This document shows positions 6,394 through 10,932 of a DNA stretch of 10,932 nt, piece after piece. Every line of letters begins with the position of its first letter. The first letter of the stretch is position 1. The notes below the pieces were generated by a model that was not told the DNA's origin, ran no database searches, and saw only the letters and a program-made list of their open reading frames with translations. The translations under genes and the position numbers were made by a program. The stretch is from Phycisphaerae bacterium SM23_33 (lineage in GTDB: Bacteria > Planctomycetota > Phycisphaerae > SM23-33): the NCBI GenBank assembly GCA_001303665.1, contig LJUF01000082.1:1-10932 (forward strand), read 5' to 3'.

Positions 6394-7086
6394 CTAACTC
6401 TGGCTCTGGCTCAATCCGTTGATCTGTGCCACGATCCGGCTCAGCAGATACGCCAACTCCTCCACCGTCAGCTTGTCCGGGGCCAGCTCGACGAACCGCT
6501 CTATCGCCCCCAGGAATGCCCGCCGCGCGTTGGCCAGGTGCGGGAGGACCACCCGCCGCGTCTTGGCCCGTACCGTCATGCCCCAGGCATCAACCACGAC
6601 ACCGCCGATCCGCTCCACCCGCTCGCGCCCCTCGACCAGGAAACGCATCAAGTGCCTTACCGCCTGGTAATAAGTTTCCCACGCTGGCTCCAGCGCCAGA
6701 TCGACCGGGATCATTGCCATCACCTGTGGATCCGGCATCCCCTTCGGTTGCACGTCCAGCGTATAGATCCGCCCCACTCGCTCGACCGGTATCACGTCGG
6801 CGATCTCTGTCCCAAGCAACCGGGTCAACGCACTGAATATCAGCGGCCCGACCAGCTCATTCAGCAGGCCCGGCACCTCGCAACGCCGCACGATCGCCGG
6901 CCTCTCGGCCAGCCAGGTCACGATGGCCAGCGGATGGTCGGCCTGCAACGCCGCGCTATCGTCGGCCGTCACGACCTCCTCCGCGCAATCGGCCAGCCGC
7001 TCCTCCATCGCTGCCGTCAACGCCCCACCGGCCAGAAACACCGGCACCAGCACCTCGCGCCTGACCGTCGTCCCCGCTTTGTTCAT
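6394..7086 (-). CDS. 230-aa protein, unknown
   Basis: ATG at 7086 overlaps the upstream stop (ATGA) and has GGAGG seven bases before it, so it is coupled to the 87-aa gene. The protein is soluble: a mixed alpha/beta first half ('VLVPVFLAGGALTAAMEERL', residues 12-31; 'ADVIPVERVGRIYTLDV' around 95-112) and a helical second half rich in Arg/Glu (about 132-230), ending in a Ser-Gln repeat. Length, composition and codon use are those of a real gene. I recognise no family and see no nucleotide-binding or metal-binding motif. It is the largest gene in the small-gene cluster between the DNA translocase and the moron-like cassette, so it may act in the same DNA-transfer or assembly process; that is inference. 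Confidence 0.78.
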   Translation of the reverse strand: MNKAGTTVRREVLVPVFLAGGALTAAMEERLADCAEEVVTADDSAALQADHPLAIVTWLAERPAIVRRCEVPGLLNELVGPLIFSALTRLLGTEIADVIPVERVGRIYTLDVQPKGMPDPQVMAMIPVDLALEPAWETYYQAVRHLMRFLVEGRERVERIGGVVVDAWGMTVRAKTRRVVLPHLANARRAFLGAIERFVELAPDKLTVEELAYLLSRIVAQINGLSQSQS

Positions 7087-7346
7087 CGCTCTACCTCCAA
7101 CAGCCTCTTGAGATTGTCAGCAGCCCGCACCCGCACCTTCGCTGCATCCAGAACCCTTCTGAGAATATTTGCCCAGGCCTGCCATGCTGTTCTCATATCT
7201 TCGAGTGCGCCACACAATTGAGCATCGAACAGCGCCCGCTCATCCGCGCCCAGACCTTCGTACCACGTTTTCAGCGCCTCATCCCCATCCTGCGCTACTT
7301 CCAATGCCTCCTGCAGCAACCCGTCCAATCTCCAACCTCCGATCAC
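7083..7346 (-). CDS. Small helical protein, unknown
   Basis: Up to 87 aa. The GTG at 7346 overlaps the upstream stop as GTGA. A better ribosome binding site (GGAGG, seven bases) precedes an in-frame TTG at 7328, which would give 81 aa starting LDGLLQEAL; both starts are possible. The protein is almost all charged amphipathic helix ('EALKTWYEGLGADERALFDAQL', in part; 'ANILRRVLDAAKVRVRAADNLKRLLEVER', in part) with no membrane segment and one cysteine. Not recognised; a small binding or adaptor protein would fit. It sits between the two-helix membrane protein and the 230-aa gene and overlaps both neighbours, so the three are probably made together. Confidence 0.7.
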   Translation of the reverse strand: MIGGWRLDGLLQEALEVAQDGDEALKTWYEGLGADERALFDAQLCGALEDMRTAWQAWANILRRVLDAAKVRVRAADNLKRLLEVER

Positions 7347-7744
7347 AAATCAATCACGTCCCCACTCTTAAGCTGTGGCCGCACCATAAATATGTCGTCT
7401 AGCTCCGGCAATGGCACCGTCATTGCCTCCTGCTTGCTGGCCGGCACCTTCCAGGCCATCGTCGCCCGCAAATCTATCGCCTGCGCCGCCGCCTCCGTCA
7501 CCCGCCCGATCCCGGCGTCAATGCCTCGCAGTTTGCCCCGGCTCTCGGTCAACCCGATCTGGTAACAGCCCCAGCCAACCAATGGCAGCAACACGGTGGC
7601 CATCAACGCCCACGCCCTGGCCATCGTCGGCGAGATAAACGCCCGCATCAGCTCCCATACACCCCACGTGATTCCGGCTACGACAGCGGCCAGGATCCCC
7701 AGGAAAACAAGCATTGCCTTTAGATTCTCAAACCTCGCTTTCAA
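7343..7744 (-). CDS. Two-helix membrane protein, unknown, TTG start
   Basis: 133 aa with two hydrophobic segments (about 11-32 and 43-64), then a soluble domain (65-133) containing 'GIDAGIGRVTEAAAQAIDL' and an acidic/hydrophobic end. The TTG at 7744 is chosen because GGGAGG lies about six bases upstream; the first in-frame ATG (7714) has only AAAGG at too-short spacing and would trim the first helix. It starts 33 bases after the 69-aa gene and its stop overlaps the GTG of the next gene, so it is coupled downstream. No family recognised. A small inner-membrane protein near an FtsK-type translocase could be a channel or anchor component, but the sequence alone does not show it. Confidence 0.72.
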   Translation of the reverse strand: MKARFENLKAMLVFLGILAAVVAGITWGVWELMRAFISPTMARAWALMATVLLPLVGWGCYQIGLTESRGKLRGIDAGIGRVTEAAAQAIDLRATMAWKVPASKQEAMTVPLPELDDIFMVRPQLKSGDVIDL

Positions 7745-7777
7745 ACTATCCTCCCGCGTCGCGACTGCTCTTTTCCA

Positions 7778-7987
7778 TCACTCATAAAAGCCGAAGCCGG
7801 TCGAGGTCTCCCATGCTGCCCGCCACACTGCTGCTGGGTAGCTCTCATTTGCAACTGCTTCCATTTGCTCTGGTGTCAACCTTTGCCAATAATCGGACAA
7901 CTCCATCGCAAATTCTTGCCACGAATCGCGCCGATAAGAAAATTGGAATTGCTTCACCAGACGAATGAATTCAGCCTTGCTGGCCAT
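7778..7987 (-). CDS. 69-aa aromatic-rich protein, unknown
   Basis: Soluble, unusually rich in Phe, Trp and Tyr ('FIRLVKQFQFSYRRDSWQEF', residues 7-26; four Trp in all). ATG 7987 is preferred: AGAGAG lies five to six bases upstream and it clears the inverted repeat. Starts further up (ATG 8029, GTG 8035) fall inside the left arm of that repeat and would add residues coded by the CTGA tetranucleotide units. It reads like a small helical domain (LTPEQMEAVANESYPAAVW). The DNA is A/T-richer than the translocase gene upstream. Family not recognised. The hairpin in its leader might control its expression. Confidence 0.62.
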   Translation of the reverse strand: MASKAEFIRLVKQFQFSYRRDSWQEFAMELSDYWQRLTPEQMEAVANESYPAAVWRAAWETSTGFGFYE

Positions 7988-8008
7988 TTGTTCTCTCTGT
8001 GTTTTATA

Positions 8009-8103
8009 CTGACTGACTGACCGATACATACTCACTCTCTAGACCAAATAGCTGGAAACAGGCTTTTTGAGGGAGAGAGTGTATACCTCAGTCAGTCAGT
8101 CAG
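8009..8103. repeat. Long imperfect inverted repeat with CTGA tetranucleotide arms
   Basis: Left arm 8009-8040 and right arm 8071-8103 are inverted copies. The outer 13 bases (8009-8021 against 8103-8091) match perfectly and consist of CTGA units; the inner seven (ACTCTCT, 8034-8040 against 8080-8074) also match; the middle 10-12 bases are similar but not identical. The 33-base loop has a smaller GCTG-GAAA-CAG-type hairpin. The translocase stop codon (8096-8098) lies in the right arm. No T tract follows on the minus strand, so it is not a standard terminator. Confidence 0.8.
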
Positions 8104-9400
8104 CCGTCAAATAGCAAAGCCCCACGTCCCACCGCTCCAGGCAAGCCAGCGTCTCCCGCCCCAGGTCGAGCAGCCGCCGCGCCCAATCGCTGCCCGGCCT
8201 CGCCAGCCCCGCCTCCTCGATGCGCGCCTTCAACGCCGGCCGGCCCTCGCCCTCCATGGCCGCGATGAGCGATGCGCCCAGCTCCTCCGGCTGCAAGGCC
8301 CGGATATTCCTATCCGGCAGGTCCTGGCCTACCTCCTCGGCCTGGTAGGTCGGCCACTCGTCGAAATTGCGCTGCCCGGCCGGTGCAGCGTCAATTTCCT
8401 GCCCATCTACGTAGGCCATCTGCACCCGGTAGATCGCTCCCGGTGCTACCGTGTAACAATCCCCCGCGCCGAGGAGGTGATCCGCCCGGGGCAGACGCCC
8501 GCCGACGGCCACCCGGCTGGCATCGGGGTCGCTCACCCGCAGCGCCAATTTGCCCGTCAGGTTGCGCCGCGTGCTGGCGTCGCCAAAGGCAGCCACCGTC
8601 GGATGCTGTGTCGCAGCAATCAGGTGCACACCCGCCGCCCGGCCCTGCCCGGCTAGCTTGGCCATCAGTCCCGTCACGACCGGATCTCCTACGAATTCCT
8701 GGATCTCGTCAAAGACGACCACCACCCGCCCGTGGCCATTGACGCCGGCCTCGTACCGCCGGCGCATCTCGACGCACGCCCAACCCAGCGCCGCCTGCAC
8801 GTCCGGCCCCTCGACTGCCACCGGCCCCACGATTCCCTGCAGGTGGCCGATCTGGCGCAGGCTTTCGCCGTACTTGCCATCAATCAACACAAAATGATTT
8901 GTCGGATCGTGGCTCAATTGCAGCACTGCCGCGCGCAAGGCCACGCTCTTACCGCTGCCGGTTGCGCCGGAGACCAGGTAATGCGGTGTGCGGTCGTTTA
9001 GCCCGGCGATGATCGTTGCCCCACACTCATTTTTTCCCGCTATCCAGCGCCCGTTGCCCCTTGGTCGGCTGCCCAGGTCACCGAGTCGGATCAGCGTCTC
9101 GGCCAGCCGGTCCGGCCAGCCGGCCTCGACCCGCACGAATCGCCCGGCCATATAGGCCATCGGTTCACCGGCGAATGGCCAGGGGATAAATTGCCGCAAC
9201 ACGGCCGCATCGTCCCGGTTGAGCGCCTTCAGCAGCCGCCCCGCCTCCAGCCCGGCCTGCATCTCCAATGCCCCGGCCCGCGGCCCGGCGATGCCCTCGA
9301 CCCGCCTGATCGGGCACGGCCGCCCGGTCAACGCCCCCTGATAAGCTGCCCGGAGAATATATCGGCTCCACTCCTGCAACAAACGATCCCTGGTCCCCAT
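8096..9400 (-). CDS. FtsK/SpoIIIE-type DNA translocase
   Basis: A hexameric ATPase that pumps double-stranded DNA. From ATG 9400 (434 aa): Walker A GATGSGKS (145-152), strand FVLIDGKYGESL (170-181), Walker B VVVVFDEIQEF (226-236), then the FtsK signature GRAAGVHLIAATQHP (253-267), the 'NLTGKLALRVSDPDASRVAVG' block (280-300) and LLGAGDCYTV (309-318). All key residues are present. There is no N-terminal membrane domain and no clear C-terminal winged helix, unlike cell-division FtsK, so it resembles the short translocases of plasmids, conjugative elements and phages. An upstream in-frame start (9541) would overlap the previous gene by over 100 bases; ATG 9400 has GGAG nine bases before it and follows that gene by 25 bases. 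It may use the four-helix membrane protein as its anchor. Role in transfer, segregation or packaging is open. Confidence 0.9.
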   Translation of the reverse strand: MGTRDRLLQEWSRYILRAAYQGALTGRPCPIRRVEGIAGPRAGALEMQAGLEAGRLLKALNRDDAAVLRQFIPWPFAGEPMAYMAGRFVRVEAGWPDRLAETLIRLGDLGSRPRGNGRWIAGKNECGATIIAGLNDRTPHYLVSGATGSGKSVALRAAVLQLSHDPTNHFVLIDGKYGESLRQIGHLQGIVGPVAVEGPDVQAALGWACVEMRRRYEAGVNGHGRVVVVFDEIQEFVGDPVVTGLMAKLAGQGRAAGVHLIAATQHPTVAAFGDASTRRNLTGKLALRVSDPDASRVAVGGRLPRADHLLGAGDCYTVAPGAIYRVQMAYVDGQEIDAAPAGQRNFDEWPTYQAEEVGQDLPDRNIRALQPEELGASLIAAMEGEGRPALKARIEEAGLARPGSDWARRLLDLGRETLACLERWDVGLCYLTAD

Positions 9401-9425
9401 GCCACCAATCTCCAATATCCAGTAT

Positions 9426-10187
9426 CTAGCTCTCGCCTTCCTCAACCAGCGCCTTAGCCACCTCGTCCCAATCCCCCTTACTCGCTTCTTGCCCGCTGCC
9501 GTTGTCACTCGGTCCCGCACTGCCCGCATTATCCGTATCAAGCGCCGCTTCTACGGCTGCCTGATGCGCTTTGCTGCCGCAATGCCCCGCCCATGCGGGC
9601 TGGCTGTCGAACGCCTGCCCGTACTTCGGGCAGCCTACGGCGCGGCATACGACCGCCGGTTTCGTTTTCCCGCTCTTGCCCGCATCGGCCACCGTATCAG
9701 CCCGCACTGTGCCCGTATCGCGCCCGCTCGTGCTCGTACTCGATGCCCCTTTTGTCTGCGGCCGCATCGCGTGCGCCAGCGCCACGCCGGCGATCAGCAA
9801 CACCGGTGCCACTGCCACGACCGTCGCCCAGACCCAGTCGAACCGTGCCAGCACGACGCTGAGTGCCTGGCCGCGCAGGTGGGCCACGATAGGCGGCGCC
9901 ACAATCAATGGCGCGATGGCCAACTGCATCGCCGCAAAAACCAGCAGCGTCCACCAGTACTTGAGCCCCCGTCGCCGCGCATCGAACAGCGCGTCAATGA
10001 CGTAATAGGCCCCCCCTTCCAACACGATGCCGAATCCGAAGCCGGTGAGGGGCGAAATGGCGATCCCCATCACGTCCGGCTCGGCCTGGATGAACGCCGC
10101 CACGTAGCGCGGGATGGCCACCAGCAGCGTCGCCCCGATGATCGCCGGCCCCCAATCAATGCCCCTCAACCTGCTCTTGCCGCTCAT
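9426..10187 (-). CDS. Four-helix membrane protein with C2H2-like zinc finger
   Basis: 253 aa. Four hydrophobic segments at about 14-33, 44-66, 78-103 and 117-140, then a Ser/Thr-rich linker (148-160), a zinc-finger-like unit C181-x4-C186-x6-F193-x5-W199-x2-H202-x5-H208, a low-complexity Gly/Ser/Asp stretch and an acidic end (DWDEVAKALVEEGES). The F-x5-hydrophobic-x2-H spacing matches a C2H2 finger, with a longer first loop. ATG 10187 has GGAAAAGGG just upstream. The translocase follows 25 bases later, so the two are co-expressed; the membrane part could dock the membrane-free translocase and the finger could touch DNA. That pairing is inference, and I know no named family with this layout. 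Confidence 0.8.
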   Translation of the reverse strand: MSGKSRLRGIDWGPAIIGATLLVAIPRYVAAFIQAEPDVMGIAISPLTGFGFGIVLEGGAYYVIDALFDARRRGLKYWWTLLVFAAMQLAIAPLIVAPPIVAHLRGQALSVVLARFDWVWATVVAVAPVLLIAGVALAHAMRPQTKGASSTSTSGRDTGTVRADTVADAGKSGKTKPAVVCRAVGCPKYGQAFDSQPAWAGHCGSKAHQAAVEAALDTDNAGSAGPSDNGSGQEASKGDWDEVAKALVEEGES

Positions 10188-10206
10188 ACCCTTTTCCGTT
10201 ATGTTC

Positions 10207-10237
10207 CTAATCTATTAGTCCTATGCAGCTATATAGG
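10207..10237 (-). promoter_or_regulatory. Operator-like palindromes upstream of the membrane/translocase genes
   Basis: An A/T-rich stretch in an otherwise GC-rich region holds two adjacent inverted repeats: CTAAT-CT-ATTAG (10207-10218) and CCTAT-N8-ATAGG (10220-10237), the second including TATATA. They lie 20-50 bases before the ATG at 10187, where a promoter and a repressor site (perhaps for the XRE regulator at the right edge) would be expected. No confident -35/-10 pair could be assigned. Confidence 0.4.
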
Positions 10238-10256
10238 TACACTAGCCCCACCCGAC

Positions 10257-10299
10257 AAAAAAAGAGGCCAATCCGTGTACCCTTTGTCCTGGCGACCTC
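10257..10299 (-). terminator. Possible weak terminator after the SH3-like gene
   Basis: On the minus strand GAGGTC (10299-10294, overlapping the stop codon) can pair with GGCCTC (10269-10264), including one G-U pair, and is followed by seven T (10263-10257). The loop of about 24 bases is long, so termination may be partial. It separates the regulator/SH3 group from the membrane/translocase genes. Confidence 0.45.
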
Positions 10300-10669
10300 A
10301 TTCCACCTCGATCAACGTCTCCGGCACCCAGCCCTCCGCCCCGGTCTCGCTCACCCGGACGCGGTAATAATGCCGGCTCTCCGAGGCCTCCCATTGCCGC
10401 CCCAGTATTTCTACTCGGTCGCCGTGCTCGCCCCGGCCTACGATCTTGCCCCGCGCCGCCCGGCCATTCTCCCACAGGTTGACCGGCAGTCCGGCCGCTG
10501 CACAGTCCGGGCAGAACAGCTTCCCCACCGCCGGCGTGGGCGATGGGGTAGGGGTGGGCAACGAGCCCCGACCAGAGAACACGGCCAGCGCCACGCCAAC
10601 GCAACAAACGGCACCCACGACTAGAGCCAACGTCACCATCAACGACCGCCCCCGCTTTTTTCTGGACAT
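10298..10669 (-). CDS. Membrane-anchored SH3-like domain protein
   Basis: 123 aa from ATG 10669, which has GGAG seven bases upstream; the longer frame to 10711 lacks such a site and overlaps the previous gene much more. Basic N-terminus (MSRKKRGR), one hydrophobic helix (about 9-31), a Pro/Thr/Ser linker (38-47), a CPDC pair (53-56), and a bacterial SH3-like unit (about 72-122) with the typical 'YYRVRV-ETGAEGWVPETLIE' ending. With a basic N-terminus before the helix, the SH3 part is expected outside the membrane, where such domains often bind cell-wall peptides or other proteins. In an element this might be a lysogenic-conversion or envelope-contact protein. It overlaps the 69-aa gene by 31 bases. 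Domain type fairly sure; role unknown. Confidence 0.78.
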   Translation of the reverse strand: MSRKKRGRSLMVTLALVVGAVCCVGVALAVFSGRGSLPTPTPSPTPAVGKLFCPDCAAAGLPVNLWENGRAARGKIVGRGEHGDRVEILGRQWEASESRHYYRVRVSETGAEGWVPETLIEVE

Positions 10670-10848
10670 GCGCTTGCTCCTTCTTCTGCCTTCGGAAACC
10701 ACAACTCCCAAACGTTGTTATGCCATCTCCAAATATCGTTGATCGTCGCGACCCATTGCGGGCACACCCGCTTGAGTTGCTTGATTCCATCCAGGTCCCC
10801 CGCCTTGGCCAGCCGCGTCGCCTCGGCGTGCATCTCCTCGTATGTCAA
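10639..10848 (-). CDS. 69-aa protein, unknown, TTG start coupled to XRE regulator
   Basis: The TTG at 10848-10846 overlaps the regulator's TGA (10847-10845) as TTGA, with GAGG seven bases upstream. An ATG five codons later (10833) has GAGGAG directly against it, too close to work well. The protein begins with a helix (MHAEATRLAKAGDLDGIKQL, from residue 6) of the kind seen in TPR-like or small adaptor proteins, continues with a Trp-rich part (PQWVATINDIWRWHNNVWEL), and ends with a polar, Gly-rich tail that lies over the next gene. No membrane segment. Not recognised. Coupling to the regulator suggests joint expression and perhaps a shared control role. Confidence 0.62.
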   Translation of the reverse strand: MTYEEMHAEATRLAKAGDLDGIKQLKRVCPQWVATINDIWRWHNNVWELWFPKAEEGASACPEKSGGGR

Positions 10849-10932
10849 GGAATATCCTCGGCAGGTGGGATATATTCCAACAAGTCACCAATTCCACAAT
10901 TGAAAAACCGACAGAGACGAGCTAGGACATGG
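10845..10932 (-). CDS. XRE/Cro-C1-type HTH regulator, C-terminal end only
   Basis: Only the last 28 codons are in the window; the gene enters from the right edge. The residues HVLARLCRFFNCGIGDLLEYI, read in parts, match the final helices of compact XRE/Cro-C1 DNA-binding domains ('LARLCxxLxCxxGDLLEY'), and the end PPAEDIP is typical of the short single-domain type. Such proteins control lysogeny or copy-number genes on phages and plasmids. Its stop overlaps the TTG start of the next gene. The helix-turn-helix itself cannot be seen, so the call rests on this conserved tail. Confidence 0.75.
   Translation of the reverse strand, partial: HVLARLCRFFNCGIGDLLEYIPPAEDIP

Noticed and set aside
8041..8073. 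Plus-strand mini-terminator (GCTG-GAAA-CAG followed by CTTTTT) in the inverted-repeat loop
   Set aside because: The stem is only three to four pairs and there is no plus-strand gene to terminate; more likely part of the loop fold.
9401..9541. Longer start for the FtsK-type protein at 9541
   Set aside because: It would overlap the membrane gene by over 100 bases and adds Arg-rich residues that are a shadow of that gene; ATG 9400 has GGAG at proper spacing.
9399..10367. Plus-strand 322-codon open frame opposite the membrane zinc-finger gene
   Set aside because: Antisense shadow with Arg/His/Pro-rich product, spanning an intergenic gap and two opposite-strand genes; no ribosome binding site or domain.
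10242..10790. Minus-strand 182-codon frame over the SH3-like gene
   Set aside because: Different frame from the SH3-like gene; product is Gly/Arg-rich with no domain, whereas the 10298-10669 frame has a membrane anchor and an SH3-like unit.
1..10932. tRNA, rRNA, CRISPR array, insertion sequence, integrase or attachment site
   Set aside because: Looked for and not found: no spaced direct repeats, no transposase or integrase frame, no recognisable tRNA end, and no duplicated core that could be an attachment site.

Overview
The window is a compact, one-directional block of phage-type genes. Every gene I can support is on the minus strand, so reading order runs from about 10932 down to 1. Gaps are short, many stops and starts overlap (ATGA, GTGA, TTGA), and most genes have a clear GGAG-type ribosome binding site. 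Base composition is mostly GC-rich (41 of 60 bases are G/C at 1561-1620) with a few A/T-richer islands (31 of 60 at 5281-5340). The packaging genes point to a prophage, phage or phage-plasmid of a high-GC bacterium. The Pro/Thr linker after a membrane anchor (about 10530-10555) is common in Chloroflexota, so that is my best guess for the host, but it is weak inference.

Layout in transcription order. (1) 10932-10298: the end of an XRE/Cro-C1 helix-turn-helix regulator, a 69-aa unknown protein started by TTG inside the regulator's stop, and a membrane-anchored SH3-like protein, followed by a possible weak terminator. (2) 10187-8096: a four-helix membrane protein with a C2H2-like zinc finger, then an FtsK/SpoIIIE-type DNA translocase. 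(3) 8103-8009: a long imperfect inverted repeat with CTGA tetranucleotide arms. (4) 7987-6123: five small genes of unknown function, several translationally coupled, one encoding a two-helix membrane protein. (5) 6150-5179: a two-gene cassette (three-helix membrane protein plus a small soluble protein) with its own sigma-70-like promoter and its own rho-independent terminator. It is A/T-richer than its surroundings and looks like a phage moron. (6) 5079-1: the packaging/head operon: a single-helix membrane protein, an HGG-motif protein in the small-terminase position, a GpA-type large terminase, a DUF935 (Mu gp29-like) portal carrying an extra C-terminal zinc ribbon, a 58-aa protein, and a MuF-like head morphogenesis protein cut by the left edge. 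The last two are short or edge-truncated and easy to miss.

How they fit together: the XRE protein is a likely regulator. The FtsK-type pump and its membrane neighbour could move or segregate element DNA. The left-hand operon supplies the DNA-packaging motor and head vertex. Capsid protease, major capsid and tail genes would be expected beyond the left edge. No replication gene, integrase, tRNA, rRNA, CRISPR array or insertion sequence was seen. The most promising undescribed material is the moron-like cassette, the translocase plus zinc-finger membrane protein pair, and the zinc-ribbon-extended portal.
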